A stretch of 64,000 bases of DNA, taken from positions 379,774 to 443,773 of the forward strand of contig GG745343.1 in assembly GCA_000151295.1 (NCBI GenBank), written 5' to 3'. The stretch is from Allomyces macrogynus ATCC 38327 (Eukaryota; Blastocladiomycota; Blastocladiomycetes; Blastocladiales; Blastocladiaceae). The position numbers and the translations under genes are program-made. Shown here piece after piece: positions 55,961 to 64,000 of this stretch; positions within the stretch are counted from its first letter, which is position 1; each line of letters opens with the position of its first letter. The notes beneath the pieces were generated by a model. It ran no database searches. It saw only the letters and a program-made list of their open reading frames with translations, and was not told where the DNA came from.

Positions 55961-56075
55961 TGGCCGTGGATGTCGTTGCATGTGGCCGATAGTTGTGTTC
56001 AACAAGATATGCTTTCGATTCTCAACATATCCCCAGACCGTCAAACAAGCGATCTCCATTCTTCACCCAGCTCGC

Positions 56076-59000
56076 TCACTCATCGCTCGCCTCGTCCTCG
56101 CCGCTCTCCTCGACATCCACCATCTCGTCATCCTCCCCGTCCTCATCCCCGTCCTCCTCGACACCCACCGTCCGCGCCGGCTCATCCGGATCACTCAAAC
56201 TGCTACTATCCCCACCCTCATCCGACGCGTCGACCACCGGCACCGCCGCCGCGGGCCGCCCTCGACGTGGCCGCCCCGGCCCACGCCGCGGCGTCTCCTC
56301 CACCGCCGCCTCCTCCTCCTCATCCACCACCGCCACTGACGCGCTCCGGCCACGTCCCCGTCCGCGCCCCCGCCCGCGCGGACGACCGCGGGACGTCGAC
56401 CCGCGCGGCCTGCCACGTCCACGCCCGCGCCCGCGTCCGCGCCCCCGACCGCGCCCGCGGCCCGATGTCGTAACGCGCGGCGGGTACGGCACAACGACCT
56501 CCCCACCGTCATCGTCGCGCTTGACGACGCCGCGGTCCGGATCGAACGCGAACGCGCCACACCGCACGTGCCCAGGAATGAGCACGCGGGTTCCGTTCAG
56601 CGTGGCCCACATCGCGCCGTGCCGCACGTGCTGCGCGAGTTGGGTCAGGTCCGGTTCGGGCCGGCAGCACGGGCACGTGTAAGTTTCGTCGTTTTCCGAC
56701 GGAGTCGGGTCGCACGCGCGGTGCACGCGCCGCTTGCACGTCGTGCATTCAGTGGTGGAATCCGGATCGGGTTCGGTGTGCAGGCACATCGGGCAGTAGG
56801 CGCGGGAATCGAGGTGTCCACGGCACGCGCGGCAGAAGGTGCCGATGTAGACGTCGTTCTCGACAACGTGCGTGAGCGGGACCGCTGCCACGGGCGGGGC
56901 CGGCGTGCCGATGGTCTTCTTGGGGGCGTTCTCGTCGTCGTCGTCCACGTCCATGGCGTCCTCGACGTCCGCGTCCTCGGCCGCCTCTTCCGCATCGGCT
57001 GCCTTTTCCATGACGCTTTCCGGTCGTGACGATCCCTCCGGGAACCCCTGTGCGCCGCACCCGTTACAATATGCGCACAGCGGGCACAGCCACTTCCCCT
57101 GCGGCGGCGCGGCCAGGTTCGGGACGAGGCAGTACGTATGCCATCCGCGCTCGCAGTGGTCGCAGAACAACAGCTGGTCCTCGACGCCCGTGCGCGCACA
57201 GACGACACAGTTCTTGCACGTCGAGCAGTGCCAGTCATAAGTCGTGACCCGCGCCAAAGTCGTGGGCGTCGTGATGTCCGCACACGCCGCGTGGAACCGG
57301 CGCGCACAGCTTGCGCACGCGAGTCCCGTCGGACTGATCGAATCAACCGGCGTATCCTCCACAGCAGGCGCGAGGTCGACCGCGTCTTTACAGAACGGAC
57401 ACTGGTCGGGATCGGGCGACGCGACGCGCGCCGGATTCGAGTCCTGGTTCCGGTGATAGCTGCAAAACTCGCCCTGGTCGTTCACAATCCGGCGGCACGG
57501 GTCGCCCGACGACGAGACGCCCGAGCACAGCACGACCGGTTTCGGCGGCGCGTTGACCGCCTGCTGGTTGCGGTGGTAGTTGCAGAACTCGCCGGCGTAG
57601 TTGACGAGCCGCCGGCACGGGTCGCCCGTGTACGACACGCCTGAGCAGTACATGACGGGTTTCGGCGCGGTCGCCTGTGCACCCTTCGACGCGAGGGCCG
57701 CGGCGAGGACCGCGAACGGCATATCCTCGTAGGCCGTGAGCAGTGGCGGGCCGCCGGGCGGCGCGCCGAGGCCGCCGGTGCTTGGCGGGAGCGTGGACGG
57801 AGGTGCGGTTGCGTGCAGGACCGTTGTCACGTCGCTGTAAGGCGTCGAGTCGGTTCCATAGTCGGTCGCCGACGGCGCGCCCGTGACCACGCCGTGCGGC
57901 TCAGCCCCAGGGGCAGCGGCGAACCGGTCCGGATGGATCGCGAGCCGCGCCTGTGCCTGGCCCGGGACCAGCGCGATCGGGTGGGTCGCGGCCATGGTGC
58001 CGCCAGTCGGCAAGTCGGTCCAGCCCGGCTCGATGTTGCTGCCGACGGGTATCTGCGGGAACGCGACGCCCGGCTCGATCTTGTGATCGGTCGCGGATTT
58101 CACTTGAAGCCCAGCGCGCGTCGGCTGGCGCGATTCTGGGACCAGCGAGAGGCCCGTGTGCGCGTCGACGAATGCACCGCGCGCCGACTTGCGGAACGCC
58201 GCGAGCCGCGCATTGTACTCGCGCGTCGACAGCGCCGCGTGGTACATGTGCTCGACGGACGCGGTCCCGCGCGAGCTCACGGGCGGTAAGTTGTGCACGC
58301 GCGCATAGTCGTTGAGCGCTTGCAGGTACTTGGACGGGTTCGTGGTTGCGGCCAGCAGGTCGGTGCGCGGCAGCGCCATGGCGGCGGCGAGCTTGGTCGC
58401 GTTCGTGGCCGATAGAGCAGGCGCGCCAGGGAATGCGGCGGCAGACACGCTTGCGGCGCCCGCGGCGGTGGTGGCCGGCAGAGGAGTGGATTCGGACGCG
58501 GGCGTGTCAGACTCAGACGACGAATCGTCGGCGCTGTTGTACTCCTTATCGCCGACCCAGTAGTCATCGCGGACGGGCTTGCCCTTGCGGACCACGGCTA
58601 AATGAGGATTCAGAGTGAGGTTCAGAGGATAGAGAGTCATCGTCTGAGTGTGCGCAAGATCATACCATGCCCGAAATGGCGAAACACGGGTGCGTGCCGG
58701 CAACAGCGTAATGTTGCGCGACTTCAAGTGCGGCGAGAGCAGGCCCACGCTGGCCAAGTACTCGCGCTGTTTTTCCGTCGTCCACAGCCGCGTCAATTGC
58801 GGGTTGCGCATGAAGAGCGTGAACCCGTCGCGCTGGCCGACGCACTTGGCCACGTCGGGCGCAAACATGTACCGGCGCGTCGGGTGCCGCTCCGGGATCA
58901 GGAACGACGGAATCTTGAAGCGGCGCGCTATTGTTCGTGGAGGAATAGGAATCAGTCCTCTCCTCGGCAACGTCGAATCGAGGCCCCGCAACAACGTACT

Positions 59001-59396
59001 GCCCGTCAACTCGCCATCCTTGTTGATCTTCTCCTCGCCCTTGGGGTCAATCTTATCCTCGCCCGCCTCCTCCTCCTCGATTGGCGGGTTACGGTCGGCG
59101 CCCGACCGGCTCAAGATCGATGACGACGCGCCGGCGGCCTTGCTCGGCGTCGGAGTGCTGGCCCCTGCTGCCGCCGCCGAGGTTTTGGGCGCGCGGCCAC
59201 GCCGGCGCTTGGTGGACGATGCATCCGAGGCAGATGTGCCTTCGACGTCGAGCCGCGCGGTGCTCGCGGTGCGGCGCATGGGCGTAACGGGCGGCAGAGA
59301 CGGCGAGCTCAGCGGGGACGCCGGCGGCTCCGAGGGCCGCGGCGTGCCGCGCGTGCTGGAACGCGTTGCCGCGGGGCTCGCGGATCGGCCGGCCAT
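56076..59396 (-). CDS. Rsc7/Swp82-family chromatin-remodelling subunit with tandem C3HC3H fingers and two PHD fingers
   Basis: This is a predicted SWI/SNF-type chromatin subunit. A 1106-codon open frame from Met 59396 has one probable in-frame intron of 72 bases, which joins DGELTG to RRFKIPSFLIPERHP, and perhaps another near residue 260. The Rsc7/Swp82 (CRC subunit, PF08624) region reads RRYMFAPDVAKCVGQRDGFT, LLSPHLKSRNITLLPARTR and KPVRDDYW. A middle linker leads to two near-identical zinc fingers with CSGV...GDPCRR...GEFC-YH, of the KANSL2-type C3Hc3H class. Two PHD-type C4HC3 fingers follow (FCDHCERGWHTYCL; CTTCKRRVHRACDPTP), then a GRGRGR stretch, an AT-hook-like RRGPGRPRRGRP and an acidic end. 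Fungal Rsc7/Swp82 proteins lack double PHD fingers, while animal SWI/SNF has double-PHD subunits (PHF10/DPF). The combination here is notable. Confidence 0.86.
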   Translation of the reverse strand: MAGRSASPAATRSSTRGTPRPSEPPASPLSSPSLPPVTPMRRTASTARLDVEGTSASDASSTKRRRGRAPKTSAAAAGASTPTPSKAAGASSSILSRSGADRNPPIEEEEAGEDKIDPKGEEKINKDGELTGSTLLRGLDSTLPRRGLIPIPPRTIARRFKIPSFLIPERHPTRRYMFAPDVAKCVGQRDGFTLFMRNPQLTRLWTTEKQREYLASVGLLSPHLKSRNITLLPARTRVSPFRAWYDLAHTQTMTLYPLNLTLNPHLAVVRKGKPVRDDYWVGDKEYNSADDSSSESDTPASESTPLPATTAAGAASVSAAAFPGAPALSATNATKLAAAMALPRTDLLAATTNPSKYLQALNDYARVHNLPPVSSRGTASVEHMYHAALSTREYNARLAAFRKSARGAFVDAHTGLSLVPESRQPTRAGLQVKSATDHKIEPGVAFPQIPVGSNIEPGWTDLPTGGTMAATHPIALVPGQAQARLAIHPDRFAAAPGAEPHGVVTGAPSATDYGTDSTPYSDVTTVLHATAPPSTLPPSTGGLGAPPGGPPLLTAYEDMPFAVLAAALASKGAQATAPKPVMYCSGVSYTGDPCRRLVNYAGEFCNYHRNQQAVNAPPKPVVLCSGVSSSGDPCRRIVNDQGEFCSYHRNQDSNPARVASPDPDQCPFCKDAVDLAPAVEDTPVDSISPTGLACASCARRFHAACADITTPTTLARVTTYDWHCSTCKNCVVCARTGVEDQLLFCDHCERGWHTYCLVPNLAAPPQGKWLCPLCAYCNGCGAQGFPEGSSRPESVMEKAADAEEAAEDADVEDAMDVDDDDENAPKKTIGTPAPPVAAVPLTHVVENDVYIGTFCRACRGHLDSRAYCPMCLHTEPDPDSTTECTTCKRRVHRACDPTPSENDETYTCPCCRPEPDLTQLAQHVRHGAMWATLNGTRVLIPGHVRCGAFAFDPDRGVVKRDDDGGEVVVPYPPRVTTSGRGRGRGRGRGRGRGRGRPRGSTSRGRPRGRGRGRGRGRSASVAVVDEEEEAAVEETPRRGPGRPRRGRPAAAVPVVDASDEGGDSSSLSDPDEPARTVGVEEDGDEDGEDDEMVDVEESGEDEASDE

Positions 59397-60020
59397 GGTC
59401 GTGTTGATTGATGCGGTGCTTTGATCACAACAGCAGTGGTCACTTGGAGGTTGGTGCAGTGCAGCTCTTGTTGCGCGTCCAATCTGCTCGAGCTGCGGTG
59501 GAGAGCAGCCGCCGGTCGCTGGTCCGCTGGTTCCGTGCAACGCTTGGGGCAAATTGCTGCGAGTCGAGCGTGGTCGTCGCGGTCGTTGCGGCCGGCTTGC
59601 AGATGGTCAAGCGCGTGAGGTGGTGGCGGGACGAGGTCAAAGACGATTTCTGCGAGCCGGCAGGAGCCGACCCTGCCAAAGCGCCGCTGGTCAGGTGGAC
59701 TAGGGATGCTTCTGTAGCAAGCAGCCGACGCCTGTTCCACTTCAATTCGCCACGTGAACTTGGCCAACCAACGCCAGCGCTAGCGACTTGTCGAGCAGAG
59801 ATTGTCGTCCTCAGGCTCCAGCTCGACGCGCTCCTTGCCAGCACGAGCGCGCGCCCGCGATCCAACTTGCTGCATTCGCACCGCGACCAACCGTAACGAC
59901 CAATTCGTGGCCCGCCGGCCGCGTTCAAGCCGCCCTCGAACCGCCAAAACCTCATCAAGCGCGCGATTCGATCCCTGCGTCAGCTTTGCTCCAAGAACAC
60001 CACGATCACGACGCGACAAT
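59397..60020. promoter_or_regulatory. Divergent promoter region (Rsc7-like / SLY1)
   Basis: About 620 bases lie between the divergent start codons. The minus-strand frame upstream of 59396 stays open to 59552, but it lacks recognisable content and was not included. No TATA box was seen. Confidence 0.4.
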
Positions 60021-62284
60021 ATGGCCTCGTTCCTCACGCAACTTGCCGCCAACGTGGCCGACGTGACGGGCAGCCCGGGCACGCCGGCAACCTTGCCAAC
60101 GACGCCGTCCCTCCGCACCGCGACGCGAAGTACGCTTCGACCGTGATCCGCCCGACAAATCGACAATTTCCCTGACCCGGTCGCCTCCCGTGTTAGCCGC
60201 GCTCCTCAAGATGCTCGCGCTCGACGACGACGGCGACGCGTCGTCCGCCTCTGCTGCAACCCCCGTCGTGACCGCGGGCCAATGGAAAGTGCTGATCCTC
60301 GACTCGGAGGGCCGCGACGTGCTGACCCCCGTGCTCAATCTGTCGGACCTGCGCGACGCCGGCGTGACTGTGCACATGTCCCTCGGCGCGCCGCGACAAC
60401 CGCTCCGCGACGTACCCGCCGTCTACTTTGTCTCCCCAACTGCGGCCAATATCGCGCGCATCATTGACGACATTGCCGCAAACCTCTATGAAGCGTTTTA
60501 CCTGCACTTCACGTCCTCGCTCCCGCGCGCTCTGCTCGAACAGCTCGCGCAGTCGCTCGTCCAGCGCGACGCGGCGCACCGCGTCGCCAGAGTCATGGAC
60601 CAGTACCTGCCGTTCCGCGTGCTCGAGGACGGCCTGTTCTCGCTGGCCGTGCCGCGCGCTTTTGCCACCGTGCATGCGCCCGGCACGTCCGAGTCGATAA
60701 TGGAGTTGCTGGTCGACCAGGTGGCGACGGGCCTGTTTGGCGTGTGCACGACGCTCGGCAGTGTGCCGGTGTTGCGCTACGCGCGCGGGAACGCGGCCGA
60801 ATTGATTGCGACGCGTCTTGAGGCGAAACTGCGTGATGCTGCCATGAACCCGCGGAATGGCCTGTTTGATGCGGATGCGCCGCGGCCTGTGCTGGTCTTG
60901 CTCGACCGGCACGCGGATTTGGCGACGATGGTCGCACACTCGTGGCTGTATTCGGCGCTCGTGCACGATGTGCTCGACCTCAAGCTTAACCGGATCGCGT
61001 GCTCGGTTTGTTTTCATGGCTCCCCGTCTTTGTGTATCGACATTCGACTGACCTTCGTGCCCGTGCCGGAATGTAGGTGGATGAGAACGGCCAAAAAGTG
61101 CAGAAGACGTTCGACATTGACGCGGGCACCGATTTCATCTGGCGCGCGCACTCTGGGATGCCGTTCCCCGAAGTCGCCGAGGCCGTCGACGTCGAGCTCA
61201 ATAAGTACAAGCAGGAGGCGCAGGACATTTTGTCGGCGACGGGCGCGACCTCGCTCGAGGAAATGAACTCGATGTACGCCCTCCCACTCTCTCCCACCCT
61301 GGCCTACCCCACCAACCTCACTCACCTCCAAATCCACCCGCAGGGACACCCCCCTCAACACCAAACAGCTGCAATCCGCGCTTACGCAACTGCCCGCGCT
61401 GACCGCGCGCAAACGCGTCATTGACACGCACATGCAAGTCGCGACCGCGCTCCTGTCTGCGATCCAGGCGCGCGGGCTCGATGTGCTCTTCGAGACCGAG
61501 CAAAAACTGACGCGCACCGCCGTCACCGAAATCGTCAAGGACCCGTCGCGCGACCCGGTCGACAAGTTGCGGCTGATCCTCGTCTACGACTTGACTGCGC
61601 ACGATCCCGCGGCCGCCGACGTGGCCGACTGGCTCGCGCATGTGCGGACGCAGGCGCCCGAACTGCCTTACCTGGCCGCCGCCGACTGGCTCAGGGCGCA
61701 GCGCGCGCTGCTCGCAGCCACGGTGGCGACGTCGAACACGCCCGCGGCTGCTGCACCGATGCAGCCCGCGCGCGGGGCGAATGCGGCCGGTGCGCAAGGT
61801 GGGGATTTGTTTGGCCGGTTTAACCGGCTGGCCGAGACGCTTCAGTTGGGCAACGCGTACGAGACGCTCGTGGGCGCGGCGGCGTCGTGGCTCGGGCGGC
61901 ACGTGCCAGCCGCCGTGCGGCACGTCGAGTGTGTCCTGGACGGGGTCCCGGATGACCGGTTGGGCACGTTGGATCCGCGGTTGCCGCGCGGGGCCAGGGG
62001 GGCAGTCGCGAATGGGGTGAACGCGGCGGCGCCCGCGCGGTCGGCGGTCGTGGTGATGGTCGGCGGCGGGAATTACCTCGAGTACCAGCAGCTGCAGGAG
62101 GTGGCGCGAAGCAAGGTGCGGAATGGGTTGGGTCATTGGAGGGGCGGAGGTGGGAGTGGGAACTGACTTACGCGTGGGGTTGGACGACGTGTAGAAACGT
62201 ACGGTTGTGTACGGCGCGACCGAGATGCTCAACGCCAAGGAGTTCCTGCACCAGTTGGCCGAGTTGGGGGCAGCAAGGACATGA
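60021..62284 (+). CDS. SLY1: SM-family protein SLY1 (SCFD1)
   Basis: SLY1 is the Sec1/Munc18 protein that binds syntaxin-5-type SNAREs and directs ER-Golgi fusion. From Met 60021 (MASFLTQLAANVADVTGSPG) the first intron joins RTATR to ALLKMLALDDDGD. A long exon follows with WKVLILDSEGRDVLTPVLNL, DVPAVYFVSPTAANIARIID and SSLPRALLEQLAQSLV. PRPVLVLLDRHADLATMVAH is the characteristic D-R--DL motif of domain 2. After an intron come DENGQKVQKTFDIDAGTDF and IWRAHSGMPFPEVAEAVDVE, and later DPVDKLRLILVYDLTAH. The end carries VVVMVGGGNYLEYQQLQEVA, spliced to VVYGATEMLNAKEFLHQLAE. All main blocks are present in order, and the length of about 650 residues is typical. A spliced loop near 61270-61350 is only approximately placed. 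Confidence 0.94.
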
Positions 62285-63128
62285 TAGACAATATATGGAA
62301 TCGTGCCAGGCAGACTGGCAGAGGTCAGTTGAGATCACCCCTGCAAGCTCAAGGACAGCAATTTCGAGGCCTGACCAAAGCATCGCAGTTAGAGCAATGA
62401 AGCGTGGCGAAGAATGGCGACCAAGTGGGGAACGAGACGGCTCGAAAAGTTTCTACCTTGGAACGTGAATGAGCAGTCACATTGAGACACTTCCACAGGC
62501 TGGACTCTGTTCGCTCAACAGGCAGTTGACATCAAAAAAGCTAGCAAAAACTCACCCTGCGCATTGGCATACAGTCAGGAGCTGCGCGGTGACCCAGGTT
62601 GCGTATACAAATCAGCAGAGTGTGCAAACTCATTGCAAGAGCAATTTCCCAGCAGAATTGCGGCCCCGATCCCCAAGCAAAATTGTTGCAATCTCGGCGC
62701 CGCACCCAATCTGTCTGAGTTGAGAAGATCTGGTTCGATTTTGACGACCACAGGATCTCAAAGGGACCAACCCGGAGAGGGCGGCACCTCCAACTGAGTG
62801 CTTTTTATAATACGAACTGTTTGAAGCAAAGATCATACCCGTTGCGAGCCAGAAAATTGTTTCTCTTTTCCGCAACCGGCGTGGTTGTGGGTTTGAACAG
62901 TGACAAGAGTGACAGGTTACCAAGCCCCTCGCACGTGGTAGGATCTCTGTGTCGGTGGCGCGACTCGTTTCGTTTCAGCAGTTCAGTCGCATTCACGGTT
63001 CCCCTCTCCACGGCCAAGTCCCCAACTCCAACTGGTTGCCGCCGGCAAGGACGACCATTGCCATCCACTTCCAGCATCGTCGCCGCGCATCGCACTCGCA
63101 CTCTTCGCTCACAACTGTCACCACCGCC
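62285..63128. other. Intergenic, A+T-richer, no supported gene
   Basis: About 840 bases have lower GC and fewer CpG than the genes on either side, especially 62285-62820. The short open frames have no recognisable content. The right end is the promoter of the Ser/Pro-rich protein. Confidence 0.4.
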
Positions 63129-64000
63129 ATGGACCCGTCCAGCGCGGGCCCCGCTCAGCCGCCCTCGCCTGTCTCGGCACTTGCCGCACGCTGTGAGCAC
63201 GCCGCCCTTGCTTCCCCGGCTCCTGCCGACACCGACGCGCTCGCACACACCGCAGCGTCCCCGCCACCATCTTCCTCAGCGAGCACGCCGACCCCCACGC
63301 TCGCCCCCGCTGCCGAACCGGACGGGACCGTCCTGTCCATGGCCACGCCCGCGTCTGCGTCCGCGCCGACCATCGCCGAGCGGCGCCGGCGGCGTTCATT
63401 GCGCATCGCCGCACGCACCGCCGCGAATGTCGGAATCGGCACTCCACGCAGTCGCGGCGGGCGGCGCATGTCGACAAGCTCGGTCGATTCGGCGGCCGGG
63501 ATCGTCTCCCCGGCATCGACGCGGTCCGACTCGTTCTCGTTTGTTGCAACGCCGACAGCCGCACCGTCGTCGGCACCGGGCGTGACGAGCCCGGGAGTCA
63601 CGAGTTTGGGGATCGTGAGCCCGGGCCAGCTGCACGCGATGAGCGAAGACGATACGATGGACGAGGGCGACGACCACGAGCCCATGGATGTGGATGGGGA
63701 TGGGGATGGGGATCAGGATGTGTTCGAGGTGGCGGCATCCCGGACCCTGATTGCACCGAACACGCTATTGAATCGCCGCCAGCCGAACTCGAGTCCCCAG
63801 CGAGGAAAATTTTCCTTGGCGCGACGAGTCCGCCGCGCCTGAGCCACACGTCAGGTGACGCGACCGCGTCGCTCCTCCCCACGCCGTGATCTTAACGACT
63901 GCTGGCGCTTGTGCCTTGACTGCTGCTGATACCGCAGCCTGACCGAGCTCTTCATTGACCGCGAACAACTGGTTCAGCGAGCGACTACCAGCTGCCGTCA
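63129..64000 (+). CDS. Ser/Pro/Ala-rich protein, unknown function (runs off the right edge)
   Basis: I do not recognise this protein. From Met 63129 (MDPSSAGPAQPPSPVSALAA) about 195 residues are low-complexity, with a basic cluster (RRRRRSLRIAARTAANVG), several S-P sites and an acidic end (DDTMDEGDDHEPMDVDGDGD). The frame then changes near 63720. The preferred continuation is SPARKIFLGATSPPRLSHTS, then a possible intron (63885-63930) and LTELFIDREQLVQRATT at the window edge. The S-P sites and basic/acidic patches suggest a phosphorylated nuclear protein, but that is a guess. It is incomplete at the right. Confidence 0.5.

Noticed and set aside
56390..56470. A regular short repeat that could look like a CRISPR or tandem DNA array
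   Set aside because: It is the codon repeat of the GRGRGR stretch in the Rsc7-like protein, in frame and without spacers.

Overview
The window looks like nuclear DNA of an early-diverging, flagellated (zoosporic) fungus. Seen: GC-rich and CpG-rich genes on both strands, many short GT-AG introns (mostly under about 110 bases), no operons and no bacterial-style signals. Fungal markers are an Rsc7/Swp82-type chromatin subunit, a SOG2-like LRR protein, Mrp10 and Mic19. A radial-spoke RSPH14-like gene implies a motile flagellum. A Blastocladiomycota-like or chytrid-like lineage is an inference, not a measurement.

Left part (1-24 kb): a frame-disrupted UPF1/SEN1-like helicase running off the left edge, an acidic protein, a G-alpha subunit, a SOG2-like LRR protein, an unknown protein, an RSPH14-like armadillo protein divergent from a coiled-coil RING protein, an STK32/YANK kinase, an RGS protein (a possible regulator of the G-alpha), then two small genes found only by joining exons: mitoribosomal Mrp10 and a divergent ADF/cofilin.

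Middle part (24-42 kb): enolase, a DUF4436-like membrane protein, a TVP38/TMEM64 protein, and a cluster of four decayed paralogues of the plasmid pRiA4b ORF-3-like family (three on +, one inverted) surrounding an intact quinolinate phosphoribosyltransferase gene. From about 35.46 to 37.6 kb the DNA turns CpG-poor and TpG/CpA-rich, unlike its neighbours. A C2CD5 homologue and proteasome subunit SEM1/DSS1 follow.

Right part (42-64 kb): a single-pass membrane protein with a cytoplasmic SH3 domain, a cyclic-nucleotide-binding protein, a frame-broken 2OG-Fe(II) oxygenase, the ribosome factor CCDC124/Lso2, Mic19, gamma-SNAP with a PGF-repeat tail, an unknown helical protein, a large Rsc7/Swp82 plus double-PHD chromatin protein, SLY1, and a truncated Ser/Pro-rich protein.

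Functional threads are G-protein and second-messenger signalling (G-alpha, RGS, cNMP-binding, AGC kinase), membrane traffic (SLY1, gamma-SNAP, TVP38, C2CD5), mitochondria (Mrp10, Mic19) and housekeeping. Several genes need +1/-1 shifts that no plausible intron explains. Some may be assembly indels and some real pseudogenes. Exon borders were set by eye from GT-AG sites and reading-frame continuity.
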